Shown in pieces: positions 1 to 10,352 of a stretch of DNA of 64,000 nt. How positions within the stretch are numbered: position 1 is the first letter of the stretch; each line of letters opens with the position of its first letter. The notes beneath the pieces were generated by a model. It saw nothing but the letters and a program-made list of their open reading frames with translations, searched no databases and was not told where the DNA came from. Source of the stretch: Cepaea nemoralis (Eukaryota; Mollusca; Gastropoda; Stylommatophora; Helicidae); NCBI GenBank assembly GCA_014155875.1, contig JACEFZ010017670.1, positions 281,001 through 345,000 on the forward strand, given 5' to 3'. The translations under genes were made by a program, and so were the position numbers.

Positions 1-7
1 GTGCATA

Positions 8-92
8 CCTGTCTGTCTGCCTGTCTGTCTGCCTGCCTGTCTGTCTGCCTGTCTGTCTGTCTGTCTGTGTATGTGTATGTATGTATATTTGT
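8..92. repeat. CTGT/CTGC then GTAT microsatellite
   Basis: Imperfect tetranucleotide array of CTGT and CTGC units that drifts into GTAT units near position 70. The open frame across it encodes only Cys/Leu/Ser/Val repeats and is not a gene. Confidence 0.9.
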
Positions 93-94
93 CC

Positions 95-499
95 GTCATG
101 CCGTATGTCAATCTGTATACATAAACACCAGTGAAGTCACATTGCCATATTATCAAACAACAGTACAACTACTATTTCTCTGGCTTCATATATGCCCTCA
201 GCAACTTTCTTTGTTCGTTGCACCGTCATTCCACTAATGCACCAGACAGGATGCGCAGCTCCTAATCGCGAAGAAGCTTGTGATAATTTGTGTAATTATA
301 TGAGATCAGATTTTACCCTTCTCTCTCAAGTCGTTCGCCTTTCATGTCTGCCAAGATAATGGAATACGTCATCTCTTAGAAAATCTCCTGCAAGATAACA
401 ACATTTTTAAAGTCAAGTCAAGAATACTTGATGAAGTCAGTTAACCTATGCTAACCCAACACGTCGTTGCTGAACCCACCTAGTTGCAGCCAGGAGGCT
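95..499. other. No recognisable feature
   Basis: Non-repetitive sequence with no convincing coding frame, promoter or repeat that I can recognise. Confidence 0.5.
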
Positions 500-790
500 G
501 ACATATTTAACTCGCTTGCACTTGCTCTTCTGACCGCGACGTAGTGGGGTTCGTTTCACTCTCCGGTTTAATGGACATAAATAACATAACTGTTGTTTGG
601 CGTGCTTGACTTGGGAACGTCAGTTACAGTACCGCTGAATTCCAAGAAGGGTTGCCTGATGGCGAAGGACACTGGTAATTTAGGAAAGCTTGAGTTCACA
701 GCAAGTGTTTGCAAACAAAAAAGTTCCATCGACTCTTGTCACTTGTCCTATGTCAGTTCCGTTAGGCCCAGATAATCAATGTATGTCTCC
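500..790 (+). mobile_element. SINE C, divergent copy 1
   Basis: A B-box-like stretch (GGGGTTCG...) near 545 is followed by a body that lines up with the body of the element at 16553-16760: both share TTGGGAACG, then a TTACA-GTACC block, then GGGTT at matching spacing. Read as a diverged tRNA-derived SINE. The 5' end is not defined and the assignment is tentative. Confidence 0.35.
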
Positions 791-797
791 TTGAGCA

Positions 798-1018
798 TGG
801 AGCCACGGTGGCCAGTGGCTAGACTCCCGCCTGTCGGCCTGCTGACCATGGGTTCGATCTGCTTTAGGGCAGATTCGATTATTTGAAGCACCTGGACTCC
901 CAGGTCGACCCACCCTAAAATGAGTACCTTAAATGTCTTTGAAAAGTACATGCGGCCGGCTACATGAGCGCCATTTAGTCTATACGAGTGTGGGTCTAGC
1001 AACATACACCCAATGCCA
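798..1018 (+). mobile_element. SINE A, copy 1 (tRNA-derived)
   Basis: A tRNA-like head has an A box (TGGCTAGACTC) near 813 and a B box (GGTTCGATC) near 850. The body and 3' end (CGGCCGGC, then a block ending in ACACCCAATGCC) recur at 2877-3093, 4312-4590 and 53345-53630. The RNA polymerase III boxes and shared body identify one SINE family, called A here. Small reading frames across it are incidental. Confidence 0.75.
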
Positions 1019-1545
1019 CTTATGGCGTGAGAAGGAGGACTTTACGTACTTTACAAAGCTTATAATATAACACGTAGAAATAACAACAGCTGACGATCCC
1101 TCGAGCAGACAGAAAAATACCGAAATAATGTGGCAAGTATAGTTCGGCGCTGCTAGAAACATAGTATAGAAAACGAGTCGCAAAACCATCAGACAACAGA
1201 CAAACTGTTGCTTTGGTTAAGATCAAGTGTACATCATTCTACACCTGGGTTGTCCATGTAATGTCATAATTTGTAATGTCTGAGCATAGTTATACTGCAT
1301 CTTAAATACTTAGTAACTAACATCTGTCCAGAATAGGTTTTACGGTAATTAACAACCCGGTGTGTCGATTCACTCGCACCTGTCGTCTGACACAACGAAG
1401 GTGAGCAAGTCAGCAGAAGTTTTCATGCCTGTTCCGGAAGTTTCATCTGATAAATGGGAGGAAGTGGGTACAGAACTCCATCCCTTGTCTTGGTTTCCAG
1501 TGTTTTCTTTCCCTGTATTCCTGGTGAAGTGTTGACTACATACTT
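1019..1545. other. No recognisable feature
   Basis: Low-copy-looking DNA. Two overlapping 68-69-codon frames on the minus strand have no family resemblance and are probably chance. Confidence 0.5.
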
Positions 1546-1740
1546 ATGTCTATCCGTTCATCTGTCCATCCATCTGTCTGTCTATCTGTCTGTATCTCTC
1601 TACCTACCTGCCTATCTATCTACCTACCTACCTGTCTGACTGTCCGTCTTGCTAACTATGATTCTTATCTATCTATTTACCCATCTACCTGCCAGTCTGC
1701 TTGCATGTATGTCTGTCTATCTCTCTATCTGTATATCGGC
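1546..1740. repeat. CTGT/CTAT/CTAC compound microsatellite
   Basis: Imperfect tetranucleotide array of CTGT, CTAT and CTAC units, same style as the array at 8-92. Confidence 0.88.
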
Positions 1741-1966
1741 AGGCCATCTATAAAATTATCCATTTATCTCTGTCTTACTGTCTTCATTACATCTGATTTT
1801 ACATGATTGCAGTGATTGATCGTCTGCAAATAGGAGTTATTTAATGGTGTAATATGCCGTTGTTTCTTCTTGTGTGTTCTGTTAATCATGTTGTGTTGTT
1901 ACGGTCTCTGCTTGGCTGGTTTCTTTACATATGCTGTCTATATGAACAACCTTGTCGTACTCAGGA

Positions 1967-2056
1967 TCTTCTTCTTCTTCTTCTTCTTCTTCTTCTTCTT
2001 CTTCTTCTTCTTCTTCTTCTTCTTCTTCTTCTTCTTCTTCTTCTTCTTCTTCTTCT
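1967..2056. repeat. (CTT)n microsatellite, about 30 units
   Basis: Uninterrupted CTT/AAG repeat of about 90 bp. It produces poly-Leu, poly-Phe and poly-Glu frames on the two strands, none of them a gene. Confidence 0.95.
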
Positions 2057-2270
2057 GCGTTCATCCGGAGACTTTTTTGGACGTGATTGCGTTGTGCCTG
2101 TTTACAGCAGAGCTGCGTTCTTGCGCCGTTAGGCCGACACATCCGACCTGGTTAACCTTCCCGGGGGTACTCGGGATCTTATGGTAAAGGGTTCAGAGTG
2201 TCTCCATTTGTTCTAATTGTGCATGTACTGTTTTTGTATAAGCTTCTACATAATTTTGTTAGATGTGTAC

Positions 2271-2504
2271 TCACTCACATCGTTTAATGATTTCCCGTAG
2301 CTTGTTTATATCTACTATATCAAATGTCTTTCCTTGGTCGATAAAGGCTAAGTAGAGGGTTCCATTAAACTCGATTGATTTTTCTATGTTGTCCAAGAGC
2401 AAAGATGCATCTGTACATCCTTTGTTTTTCTTAAATCCAAGTTGTGCGTCTCTTAGCTGGGGTTCTATTTTAGGTCGTAATCTTTTCTTCAGAATTGTGC
2501 ACAT
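2271..2504 (-). mobile_element. Non-LTR retrotransposon reverse transcriptase fragment
   Basis: The 77-residue minus-strand frame reads as the fingers-to-palm part of a LINE reverse transcriptase: an R-L-R-P-K-I-E entry, the Q-x-GF-K block (QLGFKKNKGCTDA), a helix ending in LLLDNIEKS, and a motif A-like LYLAFIDQGKTFD. In this family the K-x-FD-x-V aspartate binds catalytic metal; here the frame keeps FD but ends soon after. There are no downstream YADD-type sequences, endonuclease or RNase H nearby, so it is a dead internal fragment of perhaps 5% of an element. Upstream on the minus strand, near 2560-2510, is a faint tRNA A-box-like stretch. Confidence 0.7.
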
Positions 2505-2876
2505 TTGGGTCAGTCCGAAAATATATAAAACGCTCTTAACCTTTCGGCCACGCAGACATCCAACAGAAGTGAAGGAAAGTTAATTAACTATCTGTGCATA
2601 TCCTCAAAAGTCAGGAATTATGTGTTGGAATAAGTTCAGAGTAAAACACAATAATGACTTGCTTTATGTTATTTTGACTTAATATTTACCTATACGTGTA
2701 ATAACATTATAGATATTTGATATTGAAAATATTGCTTGCACAATGTTTAGATGGACATAACTACGCCATTAAACAGGAAAAGATGGAGATATGCTGTGGT
2801 AAAAATTGCTTTAGTTCTAACGTAGGCAAAAGTCGGGGCTGAGCTGCTTACCTACAAGTATAATCCTCGATAGGGA
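2505..2876. other. No recognisable feature
   Basis: AT-rich unique-looking sequence between the LINE fragment and SINE A copy 2. Nothing recognised. Confidence 0.5.
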
Positions 2877-3093
2877 GTCGCCATAGCACGTTGGCCTCCC
2901 GCTCCAGTTGTTATGTGTTCGATTCCCATTCGAAGCGTGTTCTTAACTTCGTCTGGGCTCCCAGACCGATCTGGCCTAAATGGGTACCAGAAAATATAAT
3001 GGGAAGTACAGGCGGCCGGTGTGATATTGATCTCGTCCCCCAAGGGGAGTCGATTAGTCTATACAAATATGTGGTTAGCACCATATGTTTAAA
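2877..3093 (+). mobile_element. SINE A, copy 2 (interrupted)
   Basis: The head is tRNA-like with a B box (TGTTCGATTCCC) near 2915. The body matches copies 1, 3 and 4: GGGTACC, then GGGAAGTACAGGCGGCCGG, then the 3' block TAGTCTATACAAATATG. The terminal part is interrupted by SINE B, which entered at ACCATATGTTTAAA. Confidence 0.75.
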
Positions 3094-3513
3094 GCGGGCT
3101 GAGTTGTCTCGAGGTGTGATGTCCGCCTCGAGTGCTCGAGATCCCGGTTTCAAGCCCCGGTACGTAAGGACCGGAATTGTTTCACGTGGAATTCTAGTAA
3201 CAAAATTTCTCCTGGTCTCTGGGTAGTGAGATCGGACGCCCGTGTGTATTGTTGCACACGATAAAAATCCCTTGGCAGTTGCAAATCGAAAAAGAGTAGC
3301 CTAACGGCGTCTGCCCGGGCAAAATTTCATGTTAAAAATCTACCCAAAGTATGTCAGGGTCCTCGCCGGTGCTACAGAAGTTCGTGCACTGAGCTGGTAT
3401 TCTCCGGACTCAGGCTTGAGTTAGGAGTAGAACGGAGAACTTATGAGTTACACTCGTGTGCCGTTATGTTGATCCGTCGACTAAACTGAACTAAAGTCAA
3501 CCATATGTTTAAA
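3080..3513 (+). mobile_element. SINE B with perfect 14-bp target-site duplication
   Basis: The direct repeat ACCATATGTTTAAA occurs at 3080-3093 and again at 3500-3513, bracketing a 406-bp insert. The insert starts with a tRNA-like head (B box GGTTTCAAGCC near 3150). It continues with a conserved-looking body (TTGCACACGATAAAAATCCC, then a GCCCGGGCAAAAT block near 3315) and ends in a CTAAACTGAACTAAA tail. The long duplication is the mark of target-primed reverse transcription by a LINE partner. Confidence 0.82.
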
Positions 3514-4311
3514 ATGCGCGACAAGGCATGCATTAGGATCCTTAACTCATGTCACTTACTATCATGTCCCCGGTAAGTCCTCAAGAAGTGGAAAAGAGTC
3601 CTTTAGTAAATTATTATTGTGAGTACAAATACATTTTCGCAGTCTCGCGTCACATCTTCTAAAGTATTAGCTACAACCAAGCAGAGTAGGAAATCGCTCT
3701 AGTTGACTAATTGGTCTCTGCTTAAAAAATGCTTCCGCTTTTTGGCGCATTTAATGGTGTATTCCCAGGGCAACATCCCGACTTCCACCTGCGAAACTCT
3801 TCAACAACAGCACGGCAACTGATGCAGCCTTGTGTCTGGGGCTTAGGGGATTTGCAATTAAATCCACTAGGTGGAAAGTGCATTACTTATTGAACGATTG
3901 TCCAAGTTCTAGTTTTACAATAACATAACATTAATAACACAACTCAGATTATCGTGGAACATATGTATGCTCAGCACTTGCAGAAATAATACGATTCTTA
4001 CTGGCTAAAACCGGGGTTATTTATACCAAATACAAATTTAAATATGAAAAAAGCAGTGTAAAAAGTGAGCTATATACTGAAAGTGCATTGTAGACAATCA
4101 TCATTGTGGAGACTACGCTTTACTGAATGATACAGAATAAATCAATAACTGATAGCAAGTTGTTGTTTCTTTTGTTTGTTGTTTTTCTTCCACTTATGCC
4201 GTAAGGCGTCATGGGGAGGGAAATTGAAGTTCCGGCGCCTGTGACTAGAGCCTTTCCTCCAATTTCCTCCATGAATCTCGAGCAGTATTTAAGGATCATG
4301 TAAATTCCCTA
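3514..4311. other. No recognisable feature
   Basis: Nothing convincing on either strand. Composition is ordinary and there is no tandem structure. Confidence 0.5.
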
Positions 4312-4590
4312 CCGGTTTGCTAGACCACATTTGTACACGCCTTAGGTATCATTGGGTATATGGTGCTAGTGCCATATTTATAAAGACCAATCGGCACTCG
4401 GTGGCTGATGTGGTCAATATAACGCCGACCGCCTTTACTTCACAAAACATATCCCGGTACCCATTTTACGCTGGGTCCACCTGGAAGTCCGGTCCAGTTT
4501 AAAAGTCTGCTTCGTCGTGAATTCAAACCCATGGCCATCGGACTGACAGGCTAGCGTCTAGACACTACACTAGTGCAGCTCCCATCAGCT
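4312..4590 (-). mobile_element. SINE A, copy 3 (reverse orientation)
   Basis: Read on the minus strand it gives a B-box-like GGGTTTGAATTC, then the GGGTACC, GTAAAGGCGGTCGGCG and CAGCCACCGAGTG blocks, and the 3' end CACCATATACCCAATG. It is the fullest body of the family in the window and defines the part later amplified at 52439-52800. A short poly-T run at 4660 lies outside it. Confidence 0.75.
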
Positions 4591-4694
4591 GATAGTTTCC
4601 TAGTTTCCTGGTTATATCACTGTGTGTGCCAACACTAGAACGTCAGGGTTCAAGCAGATTTTTTTTTTTTTTGGTACAAATAAACAAAACCATA

Positions 4695-5575
4695 CCGTGT
4701 TTCTCCGAAAATAAGACCGGGTCGTAATTAATTTTTGCTTCAAAGAATGCACTAGGGCTTATTTTTGGTGGATGTCGTTTTTTGTTTTTTTTTTAGATAC
4801 AAAAATCTACATTTAGTCATGTACAAAGTTTTACATTTATTCAAATACAGTCATGTCATCTTCTTTTCGAACATCGTCATAACTTTCCAAATCCCGAATT
4901 CCGGCCTGAATGTTTTGCGATTCCATTTGTTGTAGAAACATTGGCTCCAGTCTCTCATGAACAGCAATAAGCTTTCATTAAATGAACATTTCTTGTCCTT
5001 GAAGCATGCTCATAGTGCTTTGGTAACACATCTGTCGGTGATTTTGTCCCATGAATTCTTACCCAACTCATCAGCTCCTGCAACTTAGGACACACAAAGT
5101 TTCCACGCTGATTTCTACTTTCAATTTAGTCGTTGATTTCTATGTGCAAATGGTCCTTGAATGGCTTGTTTATTGCAATATCAAAAGTCTGGAGATAAAA
5201 TTTCATTCCAAAGGAAATCATTATTTGATCTATTCTTCTCTCTGTAAGGAAGTTCTTCATGTCTTTAGCGTGGTGAGTGCTGGTTGAATCCCAGTCTAAC
5301 AGACCTCGTTGACCATCTGGCAAAAAAGAGGCAGCATTAAATCGACCCATTTTCTTATAACGAGTAACGTATTGAATTATGAACCACTTTCGTTCATTAT
5401 CAAATGCTCACCAGTGGCGTCTGTACTCCGACTGGCCATTCGGCAACATGTCTCTCATTCTAGCTGATGATCTTAACTAGGGCTTATTTTTGGAATAGAG
5501 TTTATATTAAGAGTATCCTGAAAAATACTGCTAGGGGTTATTTTAGGGGTAGGTCTTAATTTCGGGGAAACACGG
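4695..5575 (-). mobile_element. Short pogo-like DNA transposon with 24-bp inverted repeats
   Basis: The ends are inverted copies: CCGTGTTTCTCCGAAAATAA... at 4695-4718 and its reverse complement at 5552-5575, with two mismatches. Just inside both ends is a repeated ACTAGGGCTTATTTTTGG motif (about 4750 and 5478). The element is only 881 bp and encodes just a transposase remnant on the minus strand. The expected TA target pair is TA on the left but CA on the right, so the right flank has mutated or the boundary is off by a base. Confidence 0.75.
5126..5350 (-). pseudogene. Pogo/Tigger-type DDE transposase remnant
   Basis: The 74-residue frame carries the block around the second catalytic aspartate of the DDE_1 (CENP-B/pogo) transposase family (LLDWDSTSTHHAKDM) and the family hallmark LQ-x-x-D-x-x-x-NKPFKDHL. 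The frame stops at 5126, but the same frame read on past the stop gives KLQELMSWV, as expected for the family. The DNA-binding N-terminus and the first and third catalytic acids are missing, so it cannot work alone. Such internally deleted copies are moved by full-length relatives elsewhere. Confidence 0.75.
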
Positions 5576-5661
5576 CAATCAAGGACAACGCACAAAAGAA
5601 TTGGAACGCCCAGGAAGTACAAAATAAAATATGTATGATTGGACTACATAGTTACTCTAAA

Positions 5662-5781
5662 AATATGGTGGTGGTGGTGGTGGTAGTAGTACTAGTAAAG
5701 ATTGTGGTGGTGATGGCAGTAGTAGTAGTAACGGTGGTGACAGTAGTAGTGGTGATCGTGGTGTTGGTGGTAATGGTATTT

Positions 5782-5837
<56 letters not shown>

Positions 5838-5838
5838 C

Positions 5839-5871
<33 letters not shown>

Positions 5872-5872
5872 A

Positions 5873-5971
<99 letters not shown>

Positions 5972-6220
5972 AAGTAGTTCTGTTTTAGTAGTAGTGGTAG
6001 TGGTGTTTTAGTAGTGGTGGTAGTAGTGTTTTAGTTGTGGCTGTGTCTTAAAGTTGTGGTAGTCATGGCGATGGTAGTTGCAGTGGTAGTAGTTTTTTAT
6101 GTGGTAATGGTGTTTTTGTGGTGATGGTTGTGTTTTAGTAGTGATGGTGATGTTTTAGTGATGTGGTGGTTATGGAGGTGGTATTTTAATGGTGGTAATG
6201 GTGGTGTTATAGTGGTAGTA
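5662..6220. repeat. GT-rich repeat with a (GTA)n core
   Basis: GTG/GTA triplets lead into an almost pure GTA array from about 5784 to 5975, then into degenerate GTGGTGTTTTAGTAGTG-like units up to 6220. The same degenerate unit resumes at 7131-7215, so the LINE piece between is an insertion. The poly-valine frame here is not a gene. Confidence 0.9.
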
Positions 6221-7130
6221 CAACAAGGTTGTGTCCTGTAACCCCCTTTCTATTTCATAACCAGCATTTGTTAAGAAACCAGCCAAATAGAGACCGTAAC
6301 AACACGACACGAAGAACCGAAAATAGAAGAAGAACCAACGGTAAATTATACCATTTTAGAACCACCAAGCACTAATAGCAAATTCAAACACAGAAATTAA
6401 AGTCCACATAAATAGTCTAAACGATGTGTGTAAGGAACATAACATGAAAATTAGCATCAGTAAAACAGAAGTAATAACTATAACCAAAGAATAAACAACA
6501 GCAGAGATTCATCTACAAGAACACCCCCTGAAACAATTAAAGAGCTTCAAGTACCTAGGAAGATAATATCATCAAATGGCAAATCAGAAGACGAGATAGA
6601 AAATAGATGCAATAAGGTAAACCAACTCTTTGGACAAATGGCATCTATACTAAAGAACAAACGCGTATCAGTAGATACTAAAAAGCACTCTACAACACAA
6701 TCTTCCCACAAACTCTATGGTACTAATGCCAAACCTGGACAATGACAAAACAAAAAGATAAAAGAAAATCATAACCATGGAAATTAGATTCCTGAGAAGA
6801 ATACTCAATATATCAAGAAGAGAGAAAATGAGAACGGATGACATCATTATTAAAGTTGGGGTTATAAAAGCGCTAGATTTCACTGGAAAACAAGTTAAAT
6901 GGTTCGGCCTTATAACTGGGCTACAAATTGACAGTATACATCAACGAACAATAATGGTGTACAGACCAAATAGAATCAGACGAAGGGGCCGACCATGTAA
7001 ATGATGGACAGAGGGAAGGAATAACAGAGACAATGGTAATCTCCATATGTGAAGCCCACAAACGGGCACTCTCCCATTGTTTATGCTTTACCTCGACACT
7101 GCAAGGAAAACGACGAGATATGATGAGATG
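6221..7130 (+). mobile_element. LINE 3' fragment, degenerate
   Basis: Several plus-strand frames, broken by stops and frameshifts, match in order the C-terminal half of a LINE reverse transcriptase. First comes QQGCVL near 6222; then KISISKTEV near 6447; then FKYLG and SSNGKSEDEIENRCNKVNQL near 6550-6630. An uninterrupted 75-codon stretch (6777-7004) follows with EIRFLRRILNISRR and RRRGRPCK. These are the thumb and post-thumb blocks of this LINE class. No motif A or YADD survives. The element ends at a GATATGATGAGATGG tail where the host GT-rich repeat resumes. Confidence 0.75.
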
Positions 7131-7215
7131 GTGGTTGTCGGGGTGGTGTTTTAGTGGTGGTTTTTGTGGTGTTTTAGTGATGTCCGTAGTGTTTTAGTGA
7201 TTGTGGTGGTATACA
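7131..7215. repeat. Continuation of the GT-rich repeat
   Basis: GTGGTGTTTTAGTG-like units identical in style to 5976-6220, on the far side of the LINE insertion. Confidence 0.8.
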
Positions 7216-7264
7216 ATAATGACTAAATAGAAGAAGAATACTGAAAGAATGGATAAATGAATGA

Positions 7265-7440
7265 AGCATGGGTTGGACTGATAGACAGACAGACGGGCGA
7301 ACAGATGGACGGACGGATGGATGGATGGATGGTTGAATGGATGGATGGATGGATGGATGGATGGATGGATGGATGGATGGACAGACAATACAGCGATCCA
7401 GCCAGACAGACACACAGAGAGACAGACAGAGAAAGAATGG
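7265..7440. repeat. GGAT and GACA microsatellites
   Basis: A GACA/GACG stretch, then about 17 GGAT units (7313-7381), then CAGA/GACA units. The Met-Asp-Gly-Trp and Ile-His-Pro-Ser frames over it are artefacts of the repeat. Confidence 0.9.
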
Positions 7441-7987
7441 GAGAGGAAGAGAGGTAGTCAGAGAGAAAAACAGATAAGGGAACCTGAACCAAGCCCAGAA
7501 AAGCAGGTGGCTTTTGCACATGACAATATCCGAGCTCTGCCTTTGCCATTAGCGATGTAGCGTTTCGAAGACACCTAGAAGACATTGATGGAGTACAAGA
7601 ATGGCACAGGCAAATCTGGATTTCGAGAGATTATTGTTCTTTACCTCAGCACAGAGCTGTTGACTGAGTGATCTTACTCAGTATCTGTTTGGCTGTTTGG
7701 TGGTTTCTCACTTCAAGCCAGTCAACCAAGTATCGATGCCTTGTTCTCGTGCCTTCTGTTATCTCACTTTGCAATGTAACCTAGAACTCAAGATGTGGAT
7801 AAATATATAATCATTCCAATATACACATTAACAAGGGCATAGACGAATATGTTTTATCACATTGGTTTGATAAAACTGCAGTAACACTATAGCGCACGTA
7901 TGAAACATTTTCAGAGATATTGCAGACGGATAATCGTGTGTGGCTTTTTAGGAGATGAGTGATTGTGGGTAGCGTCATTATCATAAA
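7441..7987. other. No recognisable feature
   Basis: Unique-looking sequence between two microsatellites. No gene or mobile element recognised. Confidence 0.5.
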
Positions 7988-8333
7988 GTGCCTTCTTCTT
8001 CTTCTTCTTCTTCTTCTTCTTCTTCTTCTTCTTCTTCTTCTTCTTCTTCTTCTTCTTCTTCTTCTTCTTCTATTTCTTCTTCTTCTTCTTCTTCTTCTTC
8101 TTCTTCTTCTTCTTCTTCTTCTTCTTCTTCTTCTTCTTCTTCTTCTTCTTCTTCTTCTTCTTCTTCTTCTTCTTCTTCTATTTCTTCTTATTTTATTTCT
8201 TTTCTTCTTCTTCTTCTTCTTCTTCTTCTTCTTCTTCTTCTTCTTCTTCTTCTTCTTCTTCTTCTTCTTCTTCTTCTTCTTCTTCTTCTTCTTCTTCTTC
8301 TTCTTCTTCTTCTTCTTCTTCTTCTTCTTCTTC
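7988..8333. repeat. Long (CTT)n/(AAG)n tract
   Basis: About 345 bp of nearly pure CTT with three interruptions (TATTTC near 8070 and 8180, and a TTATTTTATTTC break near 8187). The plus strand is all pyrimidine, so the tract can form intramolecular triplex DNA. Long Leu, Ser and Phe homopolymer frames are not genes. Confidence 0.95.
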
Positions 8334-8690
8334 TCCGTTTCCTTCTTCTTCTTCTACCCCATACTCCTCTTCTTTATTTTCATTCTTCTTCCACGTATGT
8401 CGTCACAATATTGCTGAGTTATGTAAGTATTGTTTTCTTATGAAGGTCTCATTGGTATGTTTCGTTGGCAAATGTAATGTGTGGATGTCAGGTGTTCCAG
8501 TAACACATCGGTTGTAAAAATATCGGATTTTCTCCTCATACGCCTCTTCCTTGCTAAAACCACACTTAAATCTTCATTAAAGCGTCTTTAAATATGTGTG
8601 TTCGTCTGTTATGCCGGCAACTACGAGTTGTTCCTTATAGTAATTAGAATGCCTGCCTTGTTCATATTTAGTTTCCCATCTAGTGGCACT
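8334..8690. other. No recognisable feature
   Basis: Transition from the CTT tract into ordinary sequence. Nothing recognised. Confidence 0.5.
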
Positions 8691-9480
8691 ATTGAAGCTC
8701 ACAGATCCACTTGCTCGTTACTCCTCACTTCACCATCTGGACATCAAAGTTGTCAGTAAGCCTTTGTAGGACAGAAGTGTCAATTCTTGGTTACCTCATA
8801 TTTCACCACACCTAACACTACGATTACTCTGCTGACTCCAGTACCAGCATTTCATCCCACAACTGCATTGTTTGCAACCACCTCCATCTTCATTCTTGAA
8901 GATGTAGACCTATATGATCCATTCTACTCAGCAGTGACATTCCATCTGATCTTGAGAATCCGCATCCAGATTTATTTTCACAGTGCGCAGAACTATCGGT
9001 GTACACTATCGTGTCATCTCTGTCGACTTGTTCTGCTATCACCTGTTGGACCTCCAATTATACAGCCCATTACACAACTATCTACACTGTTTGGCCATGC
9101 GATACGAATCTGGTTAGAAATGTTTTTGTATACAGTATATCGCTATCAATCCATTCTTGCTCCCAGTGTATCTGCTTGTCTGAGGTAACCTGCCTGGTGG
9201 TGTTGTCTTCTGGATGCGCATTATATGTCCGTCCTCCATTTATTCGGCTTCATTTGAGAATATCCAGTTTACCTTGCAATGACTTATATCGTCGTCGTGG
9301 CACGCATGTAGGCCTCGGTGTGTCACATTGCATGTCTAGATTTCATCGATGTAGGCGAATACATATCTCTCAACGATCTAATGGGGGTATCTCATGTACA
9401 GCTCAAGAGAAGTCGCATTCCTTCACTCTGGATCCGTTCAAGTTTTAACGCTGTAAAGCAGATAGTGTTAAAATACCCAG
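8690..9480 (-). mobile_element. Probable LINE fragment with RNase H remnant
   Basis: On the minus strand near 9025-8945 the translation VYTDSSAHCENKSGCGF resembles the first RNase H motif (TDGS...G-x-G-F) of I-type LINEs. Further along, near 8860, are pieces resembling the ME-x-x-A helix, and near 8790-8740 a block resembling the later LLQ region. All are in different frames with stops. The plus-strand 133- and 149-codon frames over it have no family features. Identification rests on short blocks and is moderate to weak. Confidence 0.42.
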
Positions 9481-9587
9481 GCCATAAACAGTTACGGAGA
9501 TGACTTGTTGCACGATAAGTCAAGTAAGTAGTATCTGCTCTAAGTAGCCAATGTCGGCGTCAATGCTGCAACGTCATGATTGCATAT

Positions 9588-10333
9588 TGACATAAGCCTG
9601 GGTCATTGACATTGAGGTGAGTGACCGGGCAGGAGGAAGATGGAGATGAGAGTGGGAGACAGTAAAGTGACTGACCTGGCTACGAGGAAAACAATCAACC
9701 CTCAGAAAATAATGGGGCGGATATGAGTGGAAATCCCCAGGGGGGGGGGGGGGGGGGGGATGGGTCGAAAGACAGTTGTGTGTTGTGTGAAGTGAGGAGA
9801 CTAAAAAGTCAGTGAGAGAAGAGACCGACTGCGGGTCAGGTCGTTTGAGAGAGATCTCCGTGTTGTGTTGTTCTCGGAGTTGTGAAGACAGGCTAAACCC
9901 AGAGTGGGTTGCATAGTTGAGCAGTGGCTCCAACCCAATGTGTGGGTTGTATTGTGGGAGATCCAGCCGTGGATAGTAGCTGGATTACCTGTCTTGTGAA
10001 TGTGATGAGTAGCAGGCCGTGAGAAGGCATTGATGTGTGCTGGTTAAATATGTGAGGAGGATATTTATATTCTATGGATTTACATTGTTTCTGGATATAT
10101 ATATATGTTCCGTCTGTTCGTCTTATTTCTGGAATAAATGATTATGTGCGCCAACTCAATCTTGTTTCATGACTGGTGAATATGCACTGCGGGGGTGAGT
10201 TACATTGCAAGACAGATATCTCCATTGACACACCATGAGTATCGTTACCTAGACAACGACCATCACACAATAATATCATGAGCATATCATCGTAAGAACT
10301 TCGTGATATTATCATCAAGAACGACGTGTGACA
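9588..10333 (+). repeat. 5' LTR
   Basis: 746 bp, TG...CA ends. It contains a poly-G run (about 22 G at 9740-9760, against about 12 in the 3' copy), a TATATATATATG stretch near 10098 and an AATAAA polyadenylation signal at 10133-10138. Substitutions relative to the 3' LTR: A/G near 9801 and G/A near 9846. Confidence 0.93.
10133..10138 (+). promoter_or_regulatory. AATAAA polyadenylation signal in the 5' LTR
   Basis: Canonical hexamer late in the LTR. The matching signal in the 3' LTR is at 16051-16056 and would end the genomic RNA. Confidence 0.7.
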
Positions 10334-10336
10334 TTC

Positions 10337-10352
10337 TGTGAGCTCGTCCGAT
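10337..10352 (+). promoter_or_regulatory. Primer-binding site, tRNA-Pro type
   Basis: Three bases after the 5' LTR lies TGTGAGCTCGTCCGAT. Its GCTCGTCCG core is that of the well-known tRNA-Pro primer site, and most surrounding bases also agree. The position and core support it as the site for minus-strand initiation; the primer identity is inferred. Confidence 0.6.

Noticed and set aside
2510..2570. tRNA-like head on the minus strand
   Set aside because: Only an A-box-like stretch; no B box at proper distance.
5635..5988. 117-codon poly-valine frame
   Set aside because: Translation of the GTA/GTG repeat.
7959..8443. Poly-Leu/Ser/Phe frames of 150 codons
   Set aside because: Translation of the CTT microsatellite in different frames.
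8787..9448. Plus-strand frames of 133 and 149 codons
   Set aside because: No family features; the minus strand carries the RNase H-like pieces instead.
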